From positions 1 to 64,000 of the forward strand of contig NZ_BJMN01000037.1 of assembly GCF_006539185.1 (NCBI RefSeq): a DNA stretch of 64,000 bases. The letters are read 5' to 3'. Shown one piece after another: positions 24,095-31,652 of this stretch (the first letter of the stretch is position 1; each line of letters begins with the position of its first letter). The position numbers and the translations under genes were made by a program. This stretch comes from Streptomyces gardneri (lineage in GTDB: Bacteria > Actinomycetota > Actinomycetes > Streptomycetales > Streptomycetaceae). The notes beneath the pieces were generated by a model. That model had not been told where the DNA came from. It made no database searches and saw nothing but the letters and a program-made list of their open reading frames with translations.

Positions 24095-24886
24095 ATGCGC
24101 AGCGACGTCGCCACCCTCCCCGGCAGCCCCGAACGCCCCAACGAGGACTGGGCAGCCGCAGCTCTGCCCGCCTCGGGGGCCGGGGGGACGGTCGTCCTCC
24201 TCGACGGCGTCACACCGCCGGCCGGTGATGACGGTTGTGTGCACGGCGTGCCGTGGTTCACCGCTCGCCTCGGCGGGGCTTTGACCGAACTGTCCGCTTC
24301 TCGACCGGACATGCCCCTGCCGGAGATCCTTTCCGCAGCAATCCGGCGCACCGCGGAAGCCCACCGTGACACCTGTGACCTTTCTCACGTGCGTACGCCC
24401 CAGGCGACGGTGGTGCTGGCGCGCTGGGACGAGACCTCGGTCGAACATCTCGTCCTCTCCGACTCCGCCCTCCTCCTGGAGGCGCCGGACGGGTCGGTCC
24501 GGGCGGTGCTCGACGACCGGCTCGACCGGGTCCCGGACGAGATCCTGCGCTCCCTGGAGGCGACGGACCGGCTGCGGAACCGGGAGGGCGGCTTCTTCAC
24601 GGCGGCCGCCGATCCGTCGGTCGCCGCGCGGGCCGTGACGGGGACGACCCCGCGCGCGGAGGTACGGGCTCTGGCGGCACTCACGGACGGGGCGAGCCGC
24701 TGGGTGGACCTGTTCGGCGCGGGCGACTGGACGGAGTGCTTCGGCGTCCTGCGCGCCGAGGGCCCGTCGGGCCTGCTCCGGCGGGTGCGGGCGCTGGAGA
24801 CGGCGGACGCGGAGGCGGGCGGGGTGCGCCGCTGGAAGACCCACGACGACGCGACGGCCGCGTACGCGGAGCTGCGCGACCTCTGA
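24095..24886 (+). CDS. PP2C-like serine/threonine phosphatase domain protein
   Basis: A 263-residue soluble protein with PP2C-type features: N-terminal RPNEDW, the metal-binding LLDGVTPP (Asp-Gly), the VLSDSALLL strand, and a second Asp-Gly in ALTDGASRW. PP2C enzymes remove phosphate from Ser/Thr with two metal ions. Some acidic residues of the canonical set are not obvious, so activity is uncertain. Start set at ATG 24095 because CACACT lies exactly 7 nt upstream (leaderless pattern); a GTG at 24059 with GGAGG 4 nt before it would add 12 residues. It is divergent from cvnA, which makes a link with the conservon possible but unproven. Confidence 0.75.
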   Translation: MRSDVATLPGSPERPNEDWAAAALPASGAGGTVVLLDGVTPPAGDDGCVHGVPWFTARLGGALTELSASRPDMPLPEILSAAIRRTAEAHRDTCDLSHVRTPQATVVLARWDETSVEHLVLSDSALLLEAPDGSVRAVLDDRLDRVPDEILRSLEATDRLRNREGGFFTAAADPSVAARAVTGTTPRAEVRALAALTDGASRWVDLFGAGDWTECFGVLRAEGPSGLLRRVRALETADAEAGGVRRWKTHDDATAAYAELRDL

Positions 24887-24900
24887 GCGGTCGGCCCTCG

Positions 24901-24992
24901 GAGCGGACGGCCTCGGTGCGGTCAGCCCCCGAAGCGGTCGACCTCGGTGCGGTCAGCCCCCGATGCAGCCGGCCGCTGTGCGGTCAGCCCTC
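24901..24992. repeat. 30/31-bp degenerate minisatellite over marR 3' end
   Basis: Three units at 24901-24930, 24931-24961 and 24962-24992 each begin GA-GC and carry a shared GTGCGGTCAGCCC core. The last unit contains the stop codon and final codons of the minus-strand MarR gene; the others sit beyond it and look like partial copies of that gene end. Confidence 0.75.
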
Positions 24993-25667
24993 GGAGCGGA
25001 CGTTGAAGTGGTGGAGCAGTCTCGCCAGTTCGGCCACCTCGGCGCGGTCCCAGTCGACGAGCTTGCGGACGTACCGCTCGCGGCGGGCGTCCCGGACGTG
25101 CCGGAAGCGGTCCCGGCCCTCCTCCGTGAGCCGGACCAGCGAGGCGCGCCCGTCGGCGGGGTCGGGGTCGCGGACGACGAGCCCGAGCATTTCGAGCGCG
25201 CGCAGCTGGCGGCTCATGGTCGCCTTGCCGACGCCGAAGTACCCGGCGAGCTCGGTGGCCCGCTGGGGGCCGGCGTCGTCGAGGCGCACGAAGAGTCCGT
25301 AGGCGGCGGGCTCCAGTTCGGGGTGGACCTCGCGGGCCATCTCGCCGGACTGGGCACGGGCGCGACGCAGGAAGACGGCCAGCTCCCTTTCGAGGGCGAG
25401 GAATTCCGGGTCCACGCCGTGCGGCGGAGCGGCCTGACCCTGGGCGTCCGCGCCGACGGCCGGAGCAGCCTGACCCTGGGCGTCCGCGCCGACGGCCGGA
25501 GCAGCCTGACCCTGGGCGTCCGCGCCTGCGGGCGGGACGGCCCGGCCTTCACTTCCCGTACCGCTTCCGTGCACGTCAGCACCTCCCACGCGTTCTCCGG
25601 CGGCTTCCCGGCGGCATCCTGCCGCTTCCCGGCGATTTTCCGGCGGCTGAAAGTTTCTTCCCGTCAC
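24984..25667 (-). CDS. MarR-family regulator with repeated N-terminal extension
   Basis: A 227-residue protein whose C-terminal 140 residues form a MarR winged helix (ALERELAVFLRRARAQSGEM, then ATELAGYFGVGKATMSRQLRALEMLGLVVRDPDPADGRASLVRLT). The basic beta-wing DPADGRAS is intact, so DNA binding is expected. The first 85 residues are unusual: low complexity with three copies of a 12-residue GADAQGQAAPAV-type unit encoded by perfect-length 36-bp repeats. MarR proteins usually start just before the first helix. A shorter form could start at an internal codon, but none with a good ribosome site was found, so the start at 25667 is provisional. It is divergent from the GH25 gene; palindromes in between may be its operator. 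Confidence 0.8.
   Translation of the reverse strand: MTGRNFQPPENRREAAGCRREAAGERVGGADVHGSGTGSEGRAVPPAGADAQGQAAPAVGADAQGQAAPAVGADAQGQAAPPHGVDPEFLALERELAVFLRRARAQSGEMAREVHPELEPAAYGLFVRLDDAGPQRATELAGYFGVGKATMSRQLRALEMLGLVVRDPDPADGRASLVRLTEEGRDRFRHVRDARRERYVRKLVDWDRAEVAELARLLHHFNVRSEG
25426..25533. repeat. Three 36-bp tandem repeats inside marR-type gene
   Basis: Units start at 25426, 25462 and 25498, each with the core CCTGACCCTGGGCGTCCGCG. Units two and three are near-identical. Being a multiple of three, the repeats preserve the reading frame, so unit number can vary without breaking the gene. Confidence 0.9.
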
Positions 25668-25702
25668 GGCGATCGCCGCAGCTCTCCCAGTATTTCGCAG
25701 GA

Positions 25703-25757
25703 GTAGACCAACGGCGGTATCCGGGCCCCCTTCCGCAGGGTGGGTCTACGTGCGTAG
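25703..25757. promoter_or_regulatory. Operator-like palindromes between marR-type and GH25 genes
   Basis: CTACGTGCGTAG (25746-25757) is an inverted repeat with 5-bp arms. It overlaps the right half of a wider pair, GTAGACC (25703-25709) and GGTCTAC (25743-25749). Sites of this size in a divergent promoter next to a MarR gene are typical autoregulatory operators. Confidence 0.45.
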
Positions 25758-25839
25758 CGTCTCTCTTGAGCCAGTTAGTGACATGTCCACACCAGGACCT
25801 GTCGACTTCTCGATCCCCCACCGCCTTTCGGAGGCACGC

Positions 25840-26670
25840 ATGCGTGTGCACAGATCCGGAACGACCCTCGCCGGTGCCGCCCTCGCGGCCCTGGCCCTCC
25901 TCCTCCCCCTCGCCGGCTCCGCCGGCGCCGCCCAGGACCCGGGCACCCGGCAGGTGCCCGCCCGCGGCTCCGCCTCCATGGGCATGGGCGTCCTGAAGCA
26001 CGACGGCCGCGACGGCAAGCCCGGCGGCATCTCGGTCCAGGCCGTCCAGACGGAAGGCGTGGACGTCTCCGGGCACCAGGGGAACGTCGCCTGGTCCACT
26101 CTGTGGAACAGCGGGGTCAAGTGGGCCTACGTGAAGGCGACGGAGGGCACGTACTACAAGAACACCTACTTCACGCAGCAGTACAACGGCTCGTACAACA
26201 TCGGCATGATCCGGGGCACGTACCACTTCGCCACCCCGGACACGACGACCGGCGCCGCCCAGGCCGACTACTTCGTGAACAACGGCGGCGGCTGGTCGCA
26301 GGACGGCAGGACCCTGCCCGGCGTCCTCGACATCGAGTGGAACCCGTACGGCGCGACCTGCTACGGCAAGACCCAGTCCGGGATGGTGACCTGGATCCGC
26401 GACTTCCTCAACCGGTACAAGTACCGGACCGGGCGGGACGCGGTCATCTACACGGCGACGAGCTGGTGGACCCAGTGCACGGGCAACTACTCCGGCTTCG
26501 CCGCGACGAACCCGCTCTGGATCGCACGGTACGCCGCGACCGTGGGCGAACTCCCGGCCGGCTGGCAGTACTACACGATGTGGCAGTACACCTCCTCCGG
26601 CCCGACGGTCGGCGACCACAACCACTTCAACGGCGACTACTCGCGCGTCCAGGCACTCGCCAACGGCTGA
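25840..26670 (+). CDS. Secreted GH25 muramidase (lysozyme)
   Basis: A 276-residue exported N-acetylmuramidase that cleaves the MurNAc-GlcNAc bond of peptidoglycan. A signal peptide (about 1-28, GTTLAGAALAALALLLPLAG) precedes a roughly 40-residue propeptide-like segment and a GH25 domain. The family acidic residues are present in TEGVDVSGHQG (Asp) and GVLDIEWNP (Asp and Glu). The C-terminal GDHNHFNGDYSRVQAL matches Streptomyces cellosyl-type enzymes. ATG 25840 has GGAGG 5 nt upstream; an in-frame ATG-like extension to 25750 would disrupt the signal peptide. It is divergent from the MarR-type gene, which may regulate it. Confidence 0.95.
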   Translation: MRVHRSGTTLAGAALAALALLLPLAGSAGAAQDPGTRQVPARGSASMGMGVLKHDGRDGKPGGISVQAVQTEGVDVSGHQGNVAWSTLWNSGVKWAYVKATEGTYYKNTYFTQQYNGSYNIGMIRGTYHFATPDTTTGAAQADYFVNNGGGWSQDGRTLPGVLDIEWNPYGATCYGKTQSGMVTWIRDFLNRYKYRTGRDAVIYTATSWWTQCTGNYSGFAATNPLWIARYAATVGELPAGWQYYTMWQYTSSGPTVGDHNHFNGDYSRVQALANG

Positions 26671-26707
26671 CCTGGCACTCTCCTCTCTCCTCGCTCGACG
26701 GCGGTCT

Positions 26708-26745
26708 CCGGGTGTGCGGCACCCCGGGGGCCGCTGCGGCTTTTT
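26708..26745 (+). terminator. Hairpin plus T-run after GH25 gene
   Basis: CCGGGTG pairs with CACCCCGG (one bulged C, 5-nt loop), followed by a GC-rich stretch and TTTTT at 26741-26745. This is the only clear T-run terminator in the window. Confidence 0.6.
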
Positions 26746-26763
26746 CCGCCCACCCTCTTGCCC

Positions 26764-26779
26764 ATTGGTATGGACCAAT
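26764..26779. promoter_or_regulatory. DasR-like operator (dre) before LPMO gene
   Basis: ATTGGTATGGACCAAT is a 16-bp inverted repeat (ATTGGT-ATGG-ACCAAT). It matches the core TGGT-x-T-x-GACCA of the DasR responsive element ACTGGTCTAGACCAGT. DasR represses chitin and N-acetylglucosamine genes in Streptomyces until GlcNAc phosphates accumulate. The site lies 97 bp before the LPMO start, fitting control of a chitin-related enzyme. Confidence 0.7.
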
Positions 26780-26875
26780 GCGACGCTCTACGGCGGTCGC
26801 ACGGAATTCAACTTCCGCGTGCCCAGCGCGCGTTGCTCGTTCCGTACTCCCCCACGCACGAGAGAGAGCCCCCGC

Positions 26876-27760
26876 ATGCCCTCCTACCGCCGCACCTCCG
26901 CCGTCGCCGTCTCCGCCCTGTCCGCCGCCGCCCTCGTCGGCCTCACCCCCGCCACGGCCGGTGCCCACGGTGCCGTCTTCAACCCCGTGAGCCGGGTGGC
27001 GGCCTGTTACGCCGAAGGCCCCGAGACGCCCAAGTCGCAGGTGTGCAAGGACCTCGTCGCCGACTCCGGCACCCAGCCGCTCTACGACTGGAACGAGGTC
27101 AACATCGCCAACGCCGACGGTCAGCACCAGGCCCTCATCCCGGACGGCAAGCTCTGCTCGGCGAACCGCGCCAAGTACCGGGCGCTGGACTGGGCGCGCA
27201 CCGACTGGCCGGCGACGGCGGTCGCGGCCGGCTCCTTCGACTTCAAGGTCCGGGTGACGGCGGCCCACTCGGGCACGATGACGGTCTACATCACCAAGGC
27301 GGGCTTCGACCCGACGCAGCCCCTGAAGTGGTCGGACCTGGACGCGACCCCGGTCGCCGTCCACAACACCACCCGCACGGCCACGGACGGCTACTACAAC
27401 TTCACGGGCAACCTGCCGGCCCGCACCGGCCGCCACATCGTCTACAAGGTGTGGCAGCGCAACGACAGCCCCGAGGCCTTCTACAGCTGCTCGGACGTCA
27501 CCTTCGGCGGTACGGCGGCGGCGCCGGTCCAGCTGAAGGCCCAGGCCCCGACCGAGGCGAAGATCGCGGCGGGCGCCGACCTGTCCACCGTCAGCCACGC
27601 GGGCCACGGCGGCGACGAGCAGGCCCCGGCGCTCTCCGCCGAGGCCACCGGTGCCCCCTCCTCGCCGCTCCCCCTGGCGCTCGCGGGCGCGGGCGCCCTC
27701 GCCGCCTTCGCCGGGGGCACCCTGCTCCTGGGCCGGCGCCGGAACCCGTCCGCCTCCTAG
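26876..27760 (+). CDS. AA10 lytic polysaccharide monooxygenase, membrane-anchored
   Basis: A 294-residue copper enzyme that oxidatively cuts crystalline polysaccharide. The signal peptide (1-30) ends in AGA before HGAVFNPVSR, so His31 becomes the N-terminal copper-binding residue; His131 (TAAHSGT) is the second histidine-brace ligand, and AFYSCSDVTF is the conserved C-terminal core with its axial Phe. Instead of a chitin- or cellulose-binding module, the C terminus has an Ala/Glu-rich linker, a hydrophobic helix (about 259-284) and an RRR tail, with no LPxTG-type motif. This implies tethering to the cell surface. ATG 26876; a DasR-like site lies upstream, pointing to chitin, though substrate is not provable here. 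Overlaps the next gene tail-to-tail by 4 bp. Confidence 0.93.
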   Translation: MPSYRRTSAVAVSALSAAALVGLTPATAGAHGAVFNPVSRVAACYAEGPETPKSQVCKDLVADSGTQPLYDWNEVNIANADGQHQALIPDGKLCSANRAKYRALDWARTDWPATAVAAGSFDFKVRVTAAHSGTMTVYITKAGFDPTQPLKWSDLDATPVAVHNTTRTATDGYYNFTGNLPARTGRHIVYKVWQRNDSPEAFYSCSDVTFGGTAAAPVQLKAQAPTEAKIAAGADLSTVSHAGHGGDEQAPALSAEATGAPSSPLPLALAGAGALAAFAGGTLLLGRRRNPSAS

Positions 27761-28353
27761 GAGCCGGACGACCCGAGCGGGAAGAGGGCGGTCAGCCGGG
27801 GTATCGCCAACCCCTCCGGCCGAGACCCCCGGTGCACGTCGTCCTCTTCCCGCTCTCCCCGCTCGTCCGCGAGTTCCTCGACCGCGTCGAGGAACTCGTC
27901 CCCCTCGTCGTCCTCCTGGCCGGTCAGCTCGTCGAACGCGTCCTGGGCGACGTAGTCGAGCTCCTCCCACTCGGGCCACTCGTCGTCGTCCCATTCGTCC
28001 CGGTGGCGCCCCACGAGGGCCCGGATCCCGGGCACGTCGGCCAGGGCGTCGGGGTCGGCGACGACCGACTCGTACACCTTCCGCCCCTGACCGACCAGCC
28101 AGAGCGTGAAGTAGTGGAAGGCGTCCTCCGTGCAGCCGCCGCCCTCGACGCGGTTCGCCGCCTTCCAGACCGCCCGGGTGTCCGCTCTCTCGCAGGCCTC
28201 CTCGAGACACACCTGGAACGCCACGCTCTCGGCCGCAGGGCGCCGTATCAGCTCCGCCCGCAGCCACTCCAGCCGCTCGTCCCGGTCACCGGTGCGGCCG
28301 CCCAACTCGTCGATGAGAGCCCAGAAGGCGTCGTCGTTCATGCGTACGAGCAT
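27757..28353 (-). CDS. DUF4240-like protein
   Basis: A 198-residue soluble protein with the DUF4240 pattern: MNDDAFWALIDELGG near the start, ANRVEGGGCTEDAFHYFTLWLVGQG, and PDALADVPGIRALVGRHRDEWDDDEWPEWEELDYVA. The C-terminal third is strongly acidic. Function of the family is unknown; WGR-like or immunity-type roles have been proposed for relatives. Start at ATG 28353 because GAGGG lies 4 nt upstream; an ATG four codons later (28341) is an alternative. It follows lon on the same strand but is separated from it by a strong hairpin. Confidence 0.8.
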   Translation of the reverse strand: MLVRMNDDAFWALIDELGGRTGDRDERLEWLRAELIRRPAAESVAFQVCLEEACERADTRAVWKAANRVEGGGCTEDAFHYFTLWLVGQGRKVYESVVADPDALADVPGIRALVGRHRDEWDDDEWPEWEELDYVAQDAFDELTGQEDDEGDEFLDAVEELADERGEREEDDVHRGSRPEGLAIPRLTALFPLGSSGS

Positions 28354-28383
28354 GACACCCTCGACTGACATCCGGACACGCCG

Positions 28384-28414
28384 GAGCGGGGTGCCCCCGA
28401 CGGACACCCCGCTC
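28384..28414 (-). terminator. Terminator of lon
   Basis: GAGCGGGGTG (28384-28393) and CACCCCGCTC (28405-28414) are perfect 10-base arms with an 11-nt loop, 12 bp after the lon stop codon. They separate lon from the DUF4240-like gene. Confidence 0.8.
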
Positions 28415-28426
28415 ACGGCAGGCGAG

Positions 28427-30838
28427 TTACGCGGCGACGGCCACCGGCACCGCCGCCGGGGCGAGCGCGATCTCCAGGACCTGGCGGACGTCCGTCACCG
28501 GGTGGACCTCCAGCTTCTCCAGGATCTCGGCCGGGACGTCGTCCAGGTCGGCCTCGTTCCGCTTGGGGATCACGACCGTCGTGATGCCCGCCCGGTGCGC
28601 GGCGAGGAGCTTCTGTTTCACGCCACCGATCGGGAGGACCCGGCCGGTGAGGGAGACCTCTCCGGTCATGGCCACGTCCGTACGGACCTGCCGGCCGCTC
28701 AGCAGGGACGCGAGGGCCGTCGTCATCGTGACGCCCGCGCTCGGCCCGTCCTTGGGGACGGCCCCGGCCGGGAAGTGGATGTGCACGCCCCGGTCCTTGA
28801 GCCCGGTGACGGGCAGCTCCAGCTCCGCGCCGTGCGAGCGGAGGAAGGAGAGCGCGATCTGCGCGGACTCCTTCATCACGTCGCCCAGCTGACCGGTGAG
28901 GGTGAGCCCGGCGGCGCCGGTCTCCGGGTCGGCGAGGGACGCCTCCACGAAGAGGACGTCACCGCCCGCGCCGGTCACCGCGAGTCCGGTGGCGACGCCC
29001 GGCACGGCCGTACGCCGCTCGGCCGGGTCCTGCGCCGACTCGGGCACGTGGTGCGGCCGGCCGATCAGGTCCCGCAGGTCCTCCGGGGTGACCGTGAACG
29101 GCAGCTCGCGGTCGCCCAGTTCGTGCTGGGCCGTGACCTTCCGGAGCAGCCGGGCGATGGCGCGCTCCAGGGTGCGGACGCCGGCCTCCCGGGTGTACTC
29201 GCCGGCGAGCTTCCGCAGCGAGGCGTCCGCCAGGACGACCTCGCCGGGCTCCAGGCCGGCCCGCTCCAGCTGGCGCGGGAGCAGGTGGTCGCGGGCGATG
29301 ACGACCTTCTCGTCCTCGGTGTACCCGTCGAGCCTGACCAGCTCCATGCGGTCGAGGAGCGCCTCCGGGATGGCTTCGAGCACGTTGGCCGTGGCCAGGA
29401 AGACGACGTCGGAGAGGTCGAGTTCGACCTCCAGGTAGTGGTCGCGGAAGGTGTGGTTCTGCGCGGGGTCGAGGACTTCGAGGAGGGCCGCGGCCGGGTC
29501 GCCCCGGAAGTCGGAGCCGACCTTGTCGATCTCGTCGAGCAGGACCACCGGGTTCATGGACCCGGCCTCCTTGATGGCGCGGACGATCCGGCCGGGCAGG
29601 GCGCCGACGTAGGTCCGCCGGTGTCCGCGGATCTCGGCCTCGTCCCGTACGCCGCCGAGGGCGACGCGGACGAACTTCCGCCCCATCGCGTGGGCGACGG
29701 ACTCGCCGAGCGAGGTCTTTCCGACGCCGGGCGGGCCGACGAGGGCGAGGACGGCTCCGCCGCGGCGGCCGCCGACGACGCCGAGGCCGCGCTCGGCACG
29801 CCGCTTGCGCACGGCGAGGTACTCGGTGATCCGCTCCTTCACGTCCTCCAGGCCCGCGTGCTCGGCGTCGAGGATCGCCTGGGCGCCGGGGATGTCGTAC
29901 TGGTCCTCGGTGCGCTCGCTCCAGGGCAGTTCGAGGACGGTGTCGAGCCAGGTGCGGATCCAGGAGCCCTCCGGGGACTGGTCGCTGGACCGCTCCAGCT
30001 TCTCGACCTCCTTGAGGGCAGCCTCGCGGACCTTCTCGGGCAGGTCGGCGGCCTCGACGCGGGCGCGGTAGTCGTCGGACTCGTCACCCTCGGCCTCGCC
30101 GTTGAGGTCGCGGAGCTCCTTGCGGACGGCTTCGAGCTGGCGGCGGAGCAGGAACTCGCGCTGCTGCTTGTCGACGCCCTCCTGGACGTCCTTGGCGATG
30201 GTCTCGGCGACGTCCTGCTCGGCGAGGTGCTCGCGGAGCTGGGCGGTGGCGAGCCGGAGGCGGGCGACCGGGTCGGCGGCCTCCAGGAGCTCGACCTTCT
30301 GCTCGACGGTGAGGAAGGGCGAGTAGCCGGAGTTGTCGGCGAGGGCGCCGACGCCGTCGATCTGCTGGACGCGGTCGACGACCTGCCAGGCGCCGCGCTT
30401 CTTGAGCCAGCTGGTGGCGAGCGCCTTGTACTCCCTGACCAGCTCGGTCACGGAGCCGGGCAGCGGGTCGGGAAGGGTCTCCTCGACGGTGCTGCCCTCG
30501 ACCCACAGGGCGGCGCCGGGGCCGGTCGTGCCGGCGCCGATGCGGACGCGGCCGACGCCGCGGATCAGCGCGCCGGGGTCGCCGTCGGACAGGCGTCCCA
30601 CCTGCTCGACGGTGCCGAGGACGCCGGTCCCGGCGTAGGTCCCGTCGACGCGGGGCACGAGCAGCACCCGCGGCTTGCCGCCTCCCGGGCGGGCGGCGGC
30701 CTGGGCGGCCTCGACGGCGGCCCGTACGTCGTTGTCGGACAGGTCCAGCGGGACCACCATTCCGGGCAGCACGACCTCGTCGTCGAGCGGCAGCACAGGC
30801 AGAGTGAGCGGCGCGGACGCCTTGGACGCAGAAGCCAT
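28427..30838 (-). CDS. lon: ATP-dependent Lon protease
   Basis: An 803-residue LonA-type AAA+ protease that degrades misfolded and regulatory proteins. Domains in order: N-terminal substrate-binding domain (about 10-210), coiled-coil linker, AAA+ module with Walker A GPPGVGKT (368-375) and Walker B VVLLDEIDK, and a C-terminal peptidase domain with the Ser700-Lys743 dyad (DGPSAGVTM and GGVKQKLL). The ATG at 30838 is chosen because the in-frame extension upstream runs through the regulatory region. Upstream lie a HAIR element and a ClgR-type box, matching published control of Streptomyces lon by the HspR/DnaK feedback system and by ClgR. Confidence 0.97.
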   Translation of the reverse strand: MASASKASAPLTLPVLPLDDEVVLPGMVVPLDLSDNDVRAAVEAAQAAARPGGGKPRVLLVPRVDGTYAGTGVLGTVEQVGRLSDGDPGALIRGVGRVRIGAGTTGPGAALWVEGSTVEETLPDPLPGSVTELVREYKALATSWLKKRGAWQVVDRVQQIDGVGALADNSGYSPFLTVEQKVELLEAADPVARLRLATAQLREHLAEQDVAETIAKDVQEGVDKQQREFLLRRQLEAVRKELRDLNGEAEGDESDDYRARVEAADLPEKVREAALKEVEKLERSSDQSPEGSWIRTWLDTVLELPWSERTEDQYDIPGAQAILDAEHAGLEDVKERITEYLAVRKRRAERGLGVVGGRRGGAVLALVGPPGVGKTSLGESVAHAMGRKFVRVALGGVRDEAEIRGHRRTYVGALPGRIVRAIKEAGSMNPVVLLDEIDKVGSDFRGDPAAALLEVLDPAQNHTFRDHYLEVELDLSDVVFLATANVLEAIPEALLDRMELVRLDGYTEDEKVVIARDHLLPRQLERAGLEPGEVVLADASLRKLAGEYTREAGVRTLERAIARLLRKVTAQHELGDRELPFTVTPEDLRDLIGRPHHVPESAQDPAERRTAVPGVATGLAVTGAGGDVLFVEASLADPETGAAGLTLTGQLGDVMKESAQIALSFLRSHGAELELPVTGLKDRGVHIHFPAGAVPKDGPSAGVTMTTALASLLSGRQVRTDVAMTGEVSLTGRVLPIGGVKQKLLAAHRAGITTVVIPKRNEADLDDVPAEILEKLEVHPVTDVRQVLEIALAPAAVPVAVAA

Positions 30839-30859
30839 GATCTCCCCTTCGGCAGTCAA

Positions 30860-30880
30860 GTTGAGCTGTACGGACTCAAT
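30860..30880. promoter_or_regulatory. HAIR element (HspR site) of lon
   Basis: A 21-bp inverted repeat, TTGAG and ACTCAA half-sites around a 7-bp centre, matches the HspR-associated inverted repeat CTTGAGT-N7-ACTCAAG at 11 of 14 fixed positions. It lies 22 bp before the lon ATG. HspR with DnaK represses such promoters until heat shock. Confidence 0.8.
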
Positions 30881-30912
30881 GCACATGAGCCCGGGAATGT
30901 TCCCCGACCGCA

Positions 30913-30928
30913 GTTCGCTCTGAGCGAT
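30913..30928. promoter_or_regulatory. ClgR-type box of lon
   Basis: GTTCGCTCTGAGCGAT fits the ClgR operator pattern GTTCGC-N5-GCG. ClgR activates clp and lon genes in Streptomyces lividans. The site is about 75 bp upstream of the lon start, a usual place for an activator. Confidence 0.7.
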
Positions 30929-30969
30929 CACTCTTCCGCGGGGCCGCGAGCTGCCGATGTAATACCTCT

Positions 30970-31608
30970 ATGGATATCGCATCTATTACCTCCGCGTGGG
31001 TGGCCGGCTGGACCGTCTCCCGGGGGACCCCGTCCGCCGTCGTCGAGCCCTGGGGCTACCGCATCGACGTCGGCCTGCCCAAGCACGTCCTGCGGCACGT
31101 ACTGCCCGCCCCCGACGCGGACTCCGTCGGCGCGCTCTGCGCACGGCTCACCGAGCCGTACAGCTGGCTCAAGGTGATGGCGACGCCGGAGGAGGTGGCG
31201 CCCTGGATCACCGAGGGGTGGACGATCCCCGACGACCCGGGCTTCATGATGGTCAAGCCGCTGGACCCGGGCGTCCGCCCCGCGCCGCCCGAGGGGTACG
31301 CGCGGACCACCGAGGTCCGGGACGGGGTCATCCGGGTCCGCGTCCTCGCCCCGGACGGCACCCTCGCCGCGCGCGGCCAGATCGCCCCGACCGGCTCCAC
31401 CGCCGTCGCCGACCAGATCGAGACCGACCCCGCGCACCGGCGGCGCGGCCTCGGCGCGAACGTCATGCGGACCCTGGAGGCGGCCGCCGCGCAGGCCGGA
31501 GCCGAGACCGGCGTGCTGTCGGCGACCACGGACGGCCTCGCGCTGTACGACTCCCTCGACTGGCGCTACCGCGGGCCGCTCACCGGGATCGTCCGCTCGG
31601 GAACCTGA
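30970..31608 (+). CDS. GNAT-family N-acetyltransferase
   Basis: A 212-residue acetyltransferase-like protein. The acetyl-CoA-binding motif is in the C-terminal half: VADQIETDPAHRRRGLGANVMRTLE, with the R/Q-x-x-G-x-G/A-like RRGLGA, followed by TGVLSATTDGLALYDSLDW. The N-terminal half is variable and probably selects the acceptor. ATG 30970; TAATAC ends 4 nt before it, so transcription may begin at or near the start codon. It is divergent from lon over 131 bp and might share the ClgR box region. Substrate unknown. Confidence 0.85.
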   Translation: MDIASITSAWVAGWTVSRGTPSAVVEPWGYRIDVGLPKHVLRHVLPAPDADSVGALCARLTEPYSWLKVMATPEEVAPWITEGWTIPDDPGFMMVKPLDPGVRPAPPEGYARTTEVRDGVIRVRVLAPDGTLAARGQIAPTGSTAVADQIETDPAHRRRGLGANVMRTLEAAAAQAGAETGVLSATTDGLALYDSLDWRYRGPLTGIVRSGT

Positions 31609-31652
31609 CCGTCCGGCTGCGCGGGACACCCCGTACGGGGCATGCTCGATCC

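Noticed and set aside
24901..24992. Possible small CRISPR array
   Set aside because: The units are contiguous and degenerate with no spacers and no cas genes; they are tandem copies of the marR 3' end.
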